Below, piece after piece: positions 21,701-30,808 of a DNA stretch of 34,325 nt. A program made the translations under genes and the position numbers. The notes under the pieces were generated by a model that had not been told where the DNA came from, searched no databases, and was given only the letters and a program-made list of their open reading frames with translations. How positions within the stretch are numbered: the first letter of the stretch is position 1; the number at the start of each line of letters is the position of its first letter. Source of the stretch: Hypsibius dujardini (taxonomy: Eukaryota; Tardigrada; Eutardigrada; Parachela; Hypsibiidae); the NCBI GenBank assembly GCA_001579985.1, contig LRSR01011073.1:1-34325 (forward strand), read 5' to 3'.

Positions 21701-21925
21701 TTAGTTCTGCTGTGCACGGACGATGATCTTGCTACCGATCTGGAGGTTGCCGCAGTTGATGCCCTTGTTTATGTCCCGCAATCTGTCGACACTGTAGAAC
21801 CCGTAGGCTTGGGCCAGTCTCCAGCAGTTATCTCCCTTGTTGACGATGGCCGTGCACGTTCCCTTTGTCTGACTGACCAATCCGGTCAGCAGACCCATCA
21901 AGCATAAAACAGTCAGTTTGGCCAT
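21701..21925 (-). CDS. Secreted single-LysM-domain protein (74 aa)
   Basis: A complete small ORF with a signal peptide (MAKLTVLCLMGLLTGLVSQT) directly followed by one LysM module at about 24-70. The pattern is C-x3-V-x2-GD-x-CW-x-LAQAYG, DINKGINCGNLQIGSKIIV, the usual N-acetylglucosamine-polymer-binding fold. Three Cys remain in the mature chain (C24, C34, C58). The spacing resembles Cys-containing LysM proteins of fungi, with the last Cys missing. The start has an A-rich context (aaaaaaatggcc). A role in chitin or peptidoglycan binding, for example in gut or defence, is an inference from the family. Confidence 0.85.
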   Translation of the reverse strand: MAKLTVLCLMGLLTGLVSQTKGTCTAIVNKGDNCWRLAQAYGFYSVDRLRDINKGINCGNLQIGSKIIVRAQQN

Positions 21926-22448
21926 TTTTTTCTGGTGAAGAAAGTAACTAATTGAAAAAAGGGCATGGAGAAAAGCAGGAAAAGTGGGATTTGTTAGTCC
22001 AAGTGGAGGATTTCAAAAGACGTCAGCCTGTGGAAAACTCCTGCGGTGCGTTCTGAGCACCCTGTTCTTATTTCGGTGTTGTTTTGTTCCCCCAGCTATG
22101 CTCGTTGGCGGTGTTCATGGGGATGATGGCGCGGTTCCATGAAATTGCAAGCTCCGTTATTTACAGTGGAGACGGGGACCCTCTACCAGTTGCTAGTTGA
22201 GGATAATCTGCCGAGGCTGACTCAACGGTGATTGCCGCAGTTTTGAGTGTCAGAAAAAATTGGAGAATGGCTTGCTTTACGAGTGCGACCTGATGAAGCG
22301 ATTATGCGATGCAAACCTTATGGTCGCATGACGTAGGGTAAGGTCACGAATCGTCAAAATCGTTGCCTTGACAAAAAAAATTTTGTTGTCTTTCTGAGGC
22401 CTGAATGACTTAACATCACAAGGTCTACGTTCTGTTTTACCTGCGGTC
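21926..22448. other. Spacer upstream of the LysM gene
   Basis: No ORF or repeat of note. It should hold the LysM promoter, but no clear TATA element was identified. Confidence 0.35.
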
Positions 22449-22585
22449 AGTCTGTCTGTCTGTCTATCTTTATGTTTGTTTTTCTATCTGCATGTCTGTC
22501 TGTCTGTCGGCATTTCTGTCTGTTTGTTTGTCTGTCTGTCTAACTATCTGTCTGTCTGTCTGCATGTCTGTCTGTCTGTTACTAT
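22449..22585 (+). repeat. (TGTC)n tetranucleotide array, intergenic
   Basis: ctgtctgtctgtc with gcatgtctg variants. The translated CLSVCLSV ORFs are repeat products. Confidence 0.95.
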
Positions 22586-23616
22586 CTCTCTCTTTGATTA
22601 TACATTCTTTAGTTTTCCTGCCTTGTCGAGTCATGAACGGGTGCGGCACAGTCACAATCAATTTTATCCAATAGTATATTAAACAGTACCAGCGTTTTCA
22701 TTTCAAGCTGATGATTAATCTCCGTCGGGATCACAGAAGCCATGGTGTAGAAACTAACAAAAGAGATTGTTGCGCTCCATATAATTAATTGGGCGGTGAT
22801 CTTGGTTGTTTCTGTATTTTAACTAATAACGATTGACCGGTGAGTAACCTCGCAATTCGATAGGGCGAGCAAAATTGTTGGGAGAGTCTTCTCGTTTTAT
22901 CTGCGCAGCGACATTGACCGTTGGCTGCCCGCGGCTAAGAAGCAGTCTTGCGACGTCCGACGCAACTGCTTACAACTATCATATTACCAACTAATTCATA
23001 TTATGCTGATTTTATACGGTTTGCACTTCTCTAAATTTTGTTCCCTAATTATTACTAATCGTAATGTTCCGTGTGACCTATATGTTCAGATTTGTTGCGT
23101 GCTAGCGATGTCGTCAGCCTAAGGACTAATATGAAACTTATTATCAGGGTAGTGCTGTTTTGCGAGGAGTTCGGGGTGCTTTTTCGTCGAGCGCTCGTTC
23201 ACGCACTTTAATTTCTTAACTAGTGCAGAGGTTCAAGTTGGGCCGTTTCCCACGTTGACAGTTCGTTGATGGTTTCCCATCGGAATTTCTTCTCGAAAAA
23301 GCGCACAATCCTCTTTGAAAACTACTATAGTCACCAGGACAAGTTTGCTTTCCGTTTGAGCAATCGGAAAACCAATCCCGCTTCCTTGCGCCGTGCTCAA
23401 CAATTCACATTCCAGGCAACGAGAATGTTTTATGTATTCGGAAGATGTGTAATGCGCAACATCTTCTTGTTCGTTCGGCTCACAGCAGATTCGAAATCAT
23501 CGGGGAACAACATAAGCAACATAAGTGAGAAAAGTTTTCATGAAGCAAGCAGTCATCCTCCATCCCAAAAAAGAGGCAAAACCACACACTGTTTTTTCAA
23601 AATCGTGCAGTAAAAC
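22586..23616. other. Spacer without recognisable gene
   Basis: The plus-strand ORF 23266-23613 has no motif and sits in the 3' flank of the minus-strand mucin-like gene. No support for coding. Confidence 0.35.
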
Positions 23617-24012
23617 TTAACGTCTACGCCCGTAGTACGAGCCACCAGGGGCGCTCGTCGAGGACTGTGGTCCAATGCTGGACGCTCCCGTCGTCGTGGC
23701 GGCTGTTGTCGTCGTGGCTGCGGCAGTTGTTGTTGTCTGGGACGCTCCTCCGCTCGTCGTGTAGACCGTGGTCGCGGCTTGAGTCGAAGCAGCCGTCGTC
23801 GGGGCTGCCGTCGTCGGAGCTGCCGTCGTCGGAGCCGCCGTCGTCGGAGCAGCCGTCGTCGGAGCCGCCGTCGTGGGAGCAGCCGTGGCCGGAGCCTGGC
23901 TCGAGGTTTGGGGCGCTGCGCTGGAGGACCCGGCCGAGGCGTAGGTCGTCGACTGGCTGTGGCAGGCTACGATCACGACGGACAGAACGGCGAGGACGGC
24001 GACGGTATGCAT
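23617..24012 (-). CDS. Mucin-like secreted Thr/Ala/Pro-repeat protein (131 aa)
   Basis: The start is placed at the ATG at 24012 because it opens a clean signal peptide (MHTVAVLAVLSVVIVACHS). An upstream start at 24072 would bury this behind a lysine-rich stretch. The mature protein is Ser/Thr/Ala rich, with about seven PTTAA pentapeptides encoded by a 15-bp tandem repeat (about 23790-23885), then TTTTAA runs. Such chains are typically O-glycosylated mucus or surface-coat components. It ends GGSYYGRRR, an amidation-like tail. A TATA box lies upstream. It is intronless. Large ORFs on the other strand and frames are shadows of the repeat. Confidence 0.8.
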   Translation of the reverse strand: MHTVAVLAVLSVVIVACHSQSTTYASAGSSSAAPQTSSQAPATAAPTTAAPTTAAPTTAAPTTAAPTTAAPTTAASTQAATTVYTTSGGASQTTTTAAATTTTAATTTGASSIGPQSSTSAPGGSYYGRRR

Positions 24013-24133
24013 GTTTAGTTGGGCTTTTTGGTGGGATTTCTTTTTGGAAAAGGGAAGGCAAACTGTGAGCAATTTCAGAGAGAAGAAAAATGTTGAAAGA
24101 CGGATAATTATTCTCCGTCTGCGGTGTGGGGAA

Positions 24134-24142
24134 TTTTATATA
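24134..24142 (-). promoter_or_regulatory. TATA box of the mucin-like gene
   Basis: Reads TATATAAAA on the minus strand, 122 nt upstream of the ATG at 24012, leaving room for a 5' UTR of roughly 90 nt. Confidence 0.55.
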
Positions 24143-24454
24143 CGTTCGAGTGGTCAGCACGAGAGAGAAGCACACGTCAGACGGCGAATTTGGCCGGCAG
24201 GCAGCGACAAACCGGCGTCGCACTTAATCGATATATGATGTTGTTCATTCTCTCGCGCCTCTCTATCGGTGGGGTGGTGAACTGGAACCTGTCTGGGATT
24301 GAGATTGCTGGTGCTGCGCAGTGTGCGTTTTCTTTTTCGGATTTTTGCAGATTGGCCCGGTTGCGAGTGAGGTAGTCGTGACAGTTAGCTATGTGATTGA
24401 CCGTTCGAGGTCAGAATAACAGAAGAAGTTTTGATGGAGACCCCGAAACAGACA

Positions 24455-24455
24455 C

Positions 24456-24508
<53 letters not shown>
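24455..24508 (+). repeat. (GA)n microsatellite
   Basis: A nearly pure gagaga tract of about 50 bp. Confidence 0.95.
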
Positions 24509-24949
24509 CAGAATATCGATATTCGAATATTCGATTGGCTATGGGTGAAGGCTGTTTTGTATGCTCCGTATATTCCGTCGGAAAGTTGAAGGCTGAGCCG
24601 ATTTTTGCCTAATTACACGTTGGACTTTGTCACTGCTAACCATCACACGACCGCACGGCATCACGTACTTGTCGCGTGTCCAGGCCAGCAGTGATCGAGA
24701 GACGGACGGTCTGTGGTTGCGTTGGACCACTGATCATGTATCGGACAGGTAAGAATGGTCACCGAAAGATGTATTACTGCAATGTCATAGTGTCTGTTCG
24801 ATTACATGTCAGTCTGCCGCCTTGCCGAATGCTGGTGCAGATGCTTTGTTTAGCTCCGCTGTGCGAAATTTTCTATCTACCGCATTCCTTTTGCACTATT
24901 GTAAAATGAATTTCCAACCCGAACCTTCCTTCAATTGAGTATTCAATGG

Positions 24950-25260
24950 CGTCGTGGAACGCTGGATCAAACGCTAGCTGCGATGACCGATCGGAAAGAC
25001 ACGAGGCGGAGGAAAGCCGGACGGACAGTTGATCAGACGGAAAGTCAGATGGTCGCACGGACGGTCGACGGAAGGAAAGGCTATGGGTAGAAGTAAGAAT
25101 AAACGGAGGGATGGAGGGATGGAATGGCTATAGATGGAAGTAGGAATGGACGGAGGAAATAGAAATAGACGGAGGGACAGACAGACAATGGCTGTACGGA
25201 AAAATTCCGGCGACAATGTAGTAAAGCGGAAAGTCCGACGAGTCAGACGGACGGATAATC
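24950..25260 (+). repeat. Degenerate purine-rich (GGAC/GGAT/GGAA) repeat region
   Basis: acgga, gacggac and ggatggaggg units on the plus strand. One ~55-bp segment is duplicated (tatgggtagaagtaagaataaacggaggg near 25082 and tatagatggaagtaggaatggacggagg near 25129). ORFs on either strand here are low complexity. Confidence 0.6.
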
Positions 25261-25873
25261 TGAAATGTGAGCTAAGGTTAGTGGCGAGCCGGGTGCCAGC
25301 ACACAAGGGCAGACAGATGGTTGGAGGAACAGGAATGGCAAAAGCTTTAGATTTGAATAGATGCACGGACTCTCGGACGGGTGGATGGAGAAAAAAGCAG
25401 CGTTTGTGGTGAGACGCACATATCCACGCAAACACAATGGTAGGATTGCACGATAGAACGACGGAAAAAGGAATAATGGAAAGGCACGAAGCCGGTTAGC
25501 AAGAAGATAAGGTGATCGGTGAAGTTTGGCGAAAGAACGAGAGGAACTACTGGAGCTTCACCGAGACGGAAGACGGGCGGATTGCTGGTCAGTCAGGACA
25601 AAAGGAACAGGAAAGGTACAGCGCCCCAAATTCGACCCAATAACATAGATGCGCTTATTGATTCTGTGCTTTAATCAAATAATCAGACATGAGCGTCCCA
25701 TAAAAAAACATTCCCCAAAAACCAACGTGAAGTTAAGTTAAAGAAACAGTTCATTGATGGACAATTTTTTGTTCTTTCAATTTAAGACAATCGCACACTG
25801 TTCTGCCTTTTGGCACCTGCAGTGCACGATCGTGCTTAAAGTTAAGGCCCTTTGTGGCTGGTGATGATTTCAG

Positions 25874-27127
25874 CTATCCGTTGCTCGCTGCTGGATAGAC
25901 ATACAAGTAAGGCGGGACCGTCGTCGTTGACGCACGGGTGTCGTAAACGAAATTCGAGCCCGGCGCTACTGGATTGTAATAATATTGGGCAGCGCTGTAG
26001 GCGGGAGCGGAAGAGGATGAATAGGGCGCCGAGTAGGACGGTGGTGACGGTGCAGAATATGTAGCTGGGCTGTAGCTGGACGTGGGACTGGAGTATGAAG
26101 GCACGATGGGGGTTAAGTAGGAGGAGGAGGTAAGGCCGTAATACGCCGGGGCGGAAACAGACGAAGGGTACGCCGAAGCGGGAGCCGAGTACGAAGCCGC
26201 CGGAGCCGGAGAGTACGACGGTGCCGCAGGAGTGTAAGAAGGTTGTGGTGCCTTATACGCAGGAGACGGAGCGGAATACGACGGAGACGGAGCGGAATAC
26301 GACGGAGACGGAGCGGAATACGACGGAGACGGAGCGGAATACGGAGCGGAATATGATGGAGGCGGAGCGGAATACGACGGAGACGGAGCGGAATAGGTCG
26401 GGGCCGGCGCTGAGTATGCTGGTGCAGGAGTGGAGTATGGAGTTGGCGCTGGGGCGGAGTACGAGGCCATGGGCGCTTTGTATGAGGGTGCCGGAGCTGG
26501 AGCCGTATAGGACGGTGCAGGAGCCGAATAAGTAGTCATCGGGGCTGAGTACGACGGAGCTGGCGCAGAATACGAAGAAACTGCCGGCGAGTACATCGGG
26601 GTTTTGTAAGCTGGTGCCGGAGCGGAGTAGGCCGGAGTAGGCGCGTAAGTCGGCGAACTGTACGGCGCTGGGGCAGTATAACTGGACGGAGAGTAGCTCA
26701 TCGGAGCAGGTGAGTATGTTGGTGCGGCGTAGTTCGAAGGACTGTAGCTTGGAGAACTATAACTCGGAGGACTGTAACTTGGAGGACTGTAGCTCTGATA
26801 GTCATACGGACCAGGGTTGTAGGCGTCGGCCGTGGCGACGGGCACGGGCACGGGAATGTAATTGCCGGTTCCTCCGTTGACCTGCAGAAGGTAGCCGATC
26901 AACTGAGGACTGCCAACGCTGACCTGCGGGGAGTAGCCGTAGGTGTAGGGGGACGGCGAGGCGTAGGACGCAATGGGGATTTGGTAACTGTTGTACTGTG
27001 TGCCTGCCGGGTAGATGGGCGAGAAGATTCCCGCATTTTGACCGAGGACTTTCGAACACAGATCAAATAATGCGATCAAAAATGTCCCGGTCGCATACGA
27101 AAAGGGAGAATATTGCCGCTTCAGCAT
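25874..27127 (-). CDS. Secreted Tyr/Ser/Ala/Pro-repeat protein, probably cuticle or adhesive structural protein (417 aa)
   Basis: The start is placed at the ATG at 27127 (MLKRQYSPFSYATG), which gives a signal-peptide-like N-terminus ending near CSKVLGQNAG. A non-repetitive N-terminal region (IFSPIYPAGTQYNSYQIPIASY, GYLLQVNGG) is followed by about 250 residues of SYSAP/PSYSPP/PAYSAP repeats and a short unique tail (NFVYDTRASTTTVPPYLYVYPAASNG). One block is a near-perfect 21-bp array. Tyr/Pro/Ala repeats of this kind occur in cuticular, eggshell and adhesive proteins where Tyr can be cross-linked; which applies here is not known. No chitin-binding R&R motif was seen. It is intronless. Confidence 0.82.
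   Translation of the reverse strand: MLKRQYSPFSYATGTFLIALFDLCSKVLGQNAGIFSPIYPAGTQYNSYQIPIASYASPSPYTYGYSPQVSVGSPQLIGYLLQVNGGTGNYIPVPVPVATADAYNPGPYDYQSYSPPSYSPPSYSSPSYSPSNYAAPTYSPAPMSYSPSSYTAPAPYSSPTYAPTPAYSAPAPAYKTPMYSPAVSSYSAPAPSYSAPMTTYSAPAPSYTAPAPAPSYKAPMASYSAPAPTPYSTPAPAYSAPAPTYSAPSPSYSAPPPSYSAPYSAPSPSYSAPSPSYSAPSPSYSAPSPAYKAPQPSYTPAAPSYSPAPAASYSAPASAYPSSVSAPAYYGLTSSSYLTPIVPSYSSPTSSYSPATYSAPSPPSYSAPYSSSSAPAYSAAQYYYNPVAPGSNFVYDTRASTTTVPPYLYVYPAASNG
26268..26400. repeat. 21-bp coding minisatellite
   Basis: The unit gagcggaatacgacggagac (21 bp) repeats about six times. It encodes SYSAPSP heptads in the minus-strand structural protein and stays in frame. Confidence 0.9.
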
Positions 27128-28441
27128 AGTTAAAAATGAAAAATGAATAAAGAGTTTGGAAGAGGCACGCTTTGAAGAATTCAACGAAGATGCCCTTGAT
27201 GGTGAATTTTCAAGCGGATGTGGATTATGCTTTTCGCTGGCACTCACTCGGCCTTGTACTATAATTGTGAGTGTGTTGTTGCTTCACTTTTCTTTTCTCT
27301 TTTGAAAATGTAATGCGTTTGTTCGATGATCTCTGGGCTGCTTGAGTTGTGCAGTCGTTGTTTTTGTAATAATAATGACAAGTTTTAACAGTCACCCCGT
27401 ATTCACGTTTTAGTTTGTAACAGTGAAGATCAAACCTAGTCGTTGACCCATATTCGTGTGCCGGTGATCCCTTAGGCTGCAGTTGGATAGGCTGTTCGCT
27501 TATCGGCGCATCGGCTGCGGTACTTATCAAGTATCAGTTAGGCAGCGGAAGGTTTGGTAGTACCGTCCGAAATTTTGTCGTACAAGAAAGAAAAGACGAT
27601 TTGGCTTTCGGGTGAGCATGATGACTAAATACCAAGATTGATTGGGTAGGCATATATATACAGGACGTAATATTGAATAGTTTAATTAATTCTGTACTCT
27701 ATAATAACGATAAAGTGATGTTTAAATAATTTTATCTCTATAACTAAAGTAGCGTGTACGTGTAAAATGGCCAATGCTTCGACTAACTTATATTCGGGCC
27801 TAAAATTGAATTATGCATATAAATTCAATTTTGGATGAAAAGTATTGAATAGTACTGTAGTAAGGGTTGCCCAGACGTTTGTCTGCGAATCTTCAAGCAC
27901 TACATCAAGACGTGTTCCGTTTGGGTCTTGAACCGAATGACTGAAAAGCCCTATGAAGCAACGCCCTTCGACTTGCTAGAAAATACTGATGATCATGAAG
28001 AAGGGTTACGTCGGTGAAACTTTTATTGGCCTATGGTTCCCGAGGAGTAGGGAGGACTCTCCAAAAAGGGGAAAATACGCAGTAATCTTTAGTGTTCAAT
28101 AATGGGGTAATTACTGTAGTATTTCTGTACGCAAAGAATTCATGGACCAACCCAAGTGCAACAGGCTAGTACTGTACATGGGAAAACGAGAAGATCGCAC
28201 CTTCAGTCATTTTCTCTGCAGGATTATTACGATGTAGCCGTCGTGTCCATAAGAGTGTCAGGCAAACAATTTGGGGTTCGAAATTAAAATTTTGAAACAG
28301 AACTAAAACAAAAAAGAGTGAAAACCAACGCTCAAAAGGCGTACCTGAAAAAAGAACGGCAACGTAAACTTCGGAAGTTTATGAAGGAAACAGGCCATAA
28401 CCGTCTGGTCTGCCAGTTCTCCACAAGAAGTTCTGAGTCTC
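27128..28441. other. Spacer without a supported gene
   Basis: It contains the 5' flank of the structural-protein gene. A short lysine-rich plus-strand frame (28318-28503) lacks start context and motifs. Several TACTGTA motifs occur (about 27853, 28110, 28168). Confidence 0.4.
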
Positions 28442-29437
28442 TCATCGGTGGCCCGTGGCATGAGTTACTCTGTGTGCTACTTTCTCGAGTACTTTTAGAT
28501 TAGTCTGAAATCTGCTGCCATCGAAGGGCTCCTCAAAAGAGTCAGAAGCAATGTCCCCGTCGTAACCGCTGCTGTGGTGTGTTCTGACTCTCTGGCTTCC
28601 ACAATCAAGTCGACTTTGTGAGAGACAGACCGTCGATAGTGAGCCCAGACGAAGGTGAGCCAGTCCGTTCTGCTCGCACCACATGCGGTATATGAAACGC
28701 CAACAGAAGTTTACATACTTTCTCCTAACTGAAAAGAAAAGCAAAGGTATGCAATAGGGATACTATTAATTTGTATATTTTCAGGCAAATCAGAAACAGA
28801 CAAACAGGCAGACAGACAGTCGAACAGACAGAACCATCGACATACCAACAGACCAACAAACCAACAGACCAACAGACAGACAGACAGACAAACAGACAGA
28901 CGGGCAGGCAGGCGAAGACAGCTCTCAAAGCAGACATCGACTTTGTATTAACCTTCGACCGAAGACCAAGAAATTTCAGCACCACGTTCTGCAGGATGAA
29001 ACCTTGCCCTTGAATTTCTCTGGTGCACTAAAATGGTTACGCGAATAATTTCGTTCACACTCGGATGCATGCTTTCCATATAAGTCGTCCATCTTGCAAA
29101 TGTCTGAAATGGCGGAGACACCATGTCTTCAGAGTTATATGCCCAAAATGCGTGTGTTCAGTTGTTACTTACGCACTTTTTCGCGTGGAAACAGCAAAGA
29201 CCTCAAAATATAGATCGAATAACAAACAGTCAATATTCCCGCGAACTCTATGAACTGCCTATGGGCGCGACTGATAGCGGACGCCAACAAAGGTACAATC
29301 AGAAAAAAGATATTGTAGAAGATCGGTATCAGCGCGGTTAAAGCAACCGATCGATGAAACGCGATCACTTCATTGTCAGTAAAGTAAAAGAATCGCAGCA
29401 TCGACCACTGCAACGTTCTTTTTTTCCAAGATTTCAT
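28442..29437 (-). CDS. Two-exon 7TM-receptor-like C-terminal fragment (183 aa)
   Basis: Exons 29437-29173 and 28728-28442 join in frame (552 nt) across a GTAAGT...TTTTCAG intron and end on TGA. The product has a short basic N-terminus and two membrane helices (VALTALIPIFYNIFFLIVPL and FIEFAGILTVCYSIYILRSL). A helix-8-like segment rebuilt across the junction follows (FPREKVLRRKYVNFCWRFIY), then a Ser/Asp/Glu-rich tail. It looks like TM6, TM7 and tail of a rhodopsin-like receptor. No TM1-TM5 exons were found upstream, where the hAT element begins 130 bp away. It may be a truncated gene, a pseudogene, or a genuine two-TM protein. Confidence 0.6.
28796..28915 (+). repeat. CAGA/CCAA tetranucleotide array in the intron of the receptor fragment
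   Basis: cagacaaacaggcagacagac, then aacagaccaacagaccaac and gacgggcaggcaggc units, inside the 444-bp intron 28729-29172. Confidence 0.9.
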
Positions 29438-29576
29438 TGTTGTAGGGAAAACCCCACGATTTCGTGGACATACACTTGAAGTTGTTTAAATCAGCCAATA
29501 CACCAGTACTAGCACAAACCATAGCGTATCCATGGAAATTCGAATCTGCCTGGCGAGTTGCGACCAGAGCTGTGCC

Positions 29577-29735
29577 GCTAATTTAGCGGAGGACTTTAGC
29601 GGCCGCTAAACCCGCTAAACCCGCTAAACCCGCTACGCTTAGCGGGATTAGCGTTAGCGGTCAAGTACGTCAGCGTAGCGGTGATTCCAATTGCGGACGT
29701 AGCGGCAATGAAAGTAGCGGTGCGGATTTAGCGAT
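29577..29735. repeat. Left subterminal TAGCG/CGCTA array of the hAT element
   Basis: A dozen or more TAGCG pentamers in both orientations, including three gctaaaccc heptamer-type direct repeats at about 29605-29632. Confidence 0.85.
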
Positions 29736-30066
29736 CTGGTTGCGTTAAAAAGTAATAATCCAACTAACAGTACGCATCACATATGAGACTGATCAGCTTG
29801 GCAATAGCCCACCCATGTGACACGTCCAACTGGAAAAAGTGTTTTTTGTAAATGTAGAAATAGCTAGACTTTTCAAAGCGCTATCTCGGGTGTTTAACGT
29901 TGGCGCGCGCACCGGTATTCACGGGGAGCCTGCTCAATGTTATGAGATTATTTCTTTCATCACTGTCTAGAGCTGCCAGTGTAGTAACAGAATTATAAAA
30001 TGCTGCCTTTTTGAAAACCTTCCCGTAAAATGGAGAAAGTGTTCCCCGTTTTTCTACCGAAACTTA

Positions 30067-30546
30067 ATGTCTTCCACCAAGAGCCAAGAAAAAAATGAGA
30101 ATGAAATCGTCATACTGGAACCTGCTTCCCCGGTTTCGTCTACCACGTCAATCACGGCTCCACCGGAACATGGTCCCTCGAAAGTGCCGGCCGTCACGCC
30201 ATCTCCATCCTCTGTACCGGTCGCAGCCGCCGCTGCTCTGCTCAGATGCTCAGCTGCATCTGACACTACAGAAAAAACACCCGACATTCCTGCGAAGGAT
30301 TTCTTCACCGCATTTTTTTTGGCAGTGGGAACAACGAAGAGAAGGATCGCCAAATCAATTCGAACCAGCCTCCATCATTCCGGTCTGTGTAAGCTGTGCC
30401 CAACAGAGAGTCAGAAAAGAATTCAACAGTCAGATTCTTACTTCAACTTCAAGCAACATATCATCGCAATTCATCCACTGCGACCGGTAAACCACGTTCC
30501 GTACTACGAGCAATTTTTATTTTCATTTTTCCAACAATTGCGGTGA
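30067..30546 (+). CDS. hAT-encoded BED-zinc-finger ORF lacking the catalytic domain (159 aa)
   Basis: An ATG at 30067 lies about 500 bp inside the left end of the hAT element. The first ~75 residues are Ser/Pro/Ala/Thr rich and probably disordered. Residues about 95-138 hold a BED-type zinc-finger pattern: LCKLC, then FNFKQHIIAIHP, giving C-x2-C ... H-x4-H. BED fingers form the DNA-binding N-terminus of hAT transposases. The RNase-H-like catalytic core and hAT dimerisation region are missing, since the frame stops at 30546 and only ~180 bp remain to the end. It could be an internally deleted transposase or a repressor-like DNA-binding product. Confidence 0.7.
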   Translation: MSSTKSQEKNENEIVILEPASPVSSTTSITAPPEHGPSKVPAVTPSPSSVPVAAAAALLRCSAASDTTEKTPDIPAKDFFTAFFLAVGTTKRRIAKSIRTSLHHSGLCKLCPTESQKRIQQSDSYFNFKQHIIAIHPLRPVNHVPYYEQFLFSFFQQLR

Positions 30547-30603
30547 TTGATTGATTACTTACTGGCACCTGAAATGGATTTATAGACTAATAAAATTTAC
30601 CAT

Positions 30604-30713
30604 TAGCGGGTTTAGCGGTTTTAGCGGTGCGGATTTTTCGACGATTAGCGTTATCGTAGCGGTCAACATGGTTAGCGTAGCGTTAGCGTAGCGGGAGTCT
30701 GAAACCTTTAGCG
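30604..30713. repeat. Right subterminal TAGCG array of the hAT element
   Basis: About ten TAGCG pentamers, mostly in one orientation, ending at the right inverted terminus. Confidence 0.85.
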
Positions 30714-30777
30714 GCACAGTTTTGGTTGCGACTGCTCAGTTGTCGTTCTGGCTCCATTGACTGCGTGATTATTTTAC

Positions 30778-30808
30778 TGTCTTTCTGTCTGTCTGTCTGT
30801 CTGTCTGT
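30778..30808 (+). repeat. (TGTC)n short array
   Basis: ctgtctttctgtctgtctgtctgtctgtctg, intergenic, just outside the hAT element. Confidence 0.9.

Larger units (their letters stand above)
29565..30724. mobile_element. Complete non-autonomous hAT transposon (1160 bp)
   Basis: An 8-bp target duplication GTTGCGAC (29557-29564 and 30725-30732) flanks inverted ends CAGAGCTGTGCCGCTAA and CAAAACTGTGCCGCTAA (15 of 17 matching). 8-bp duplications and CA-starting short termini are hallmarks of hAT elements. Both subterminal regions are dense in TAGCG/CGCTA pentamers (about 29577-29735 and 30604-30713), like the transposase-binding subterminal repeats of other hAT families. The interior encodes only a BED-finger ORF, so transposition would need a transposase supplied in trans. 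The exact duplication suggests fairly recent insertion. Confidence 0.9.

Noticed and set aside
23624-24223. 199-aa minus-strand and 133-aa plus-strand Ser/Asp/Arg-rich ORFs
   Set aside because: Off-frame readings of the 15-bp repeat in the mucin-like gene; the in-frame reading has the signal peptide.
26221-26535. Plus-strand ORF with ETERNTTETERNT repeats
   Set aside because: Antisense reading of the 21-bp coding minisatellite of the Tyr/Pro-rich protein.
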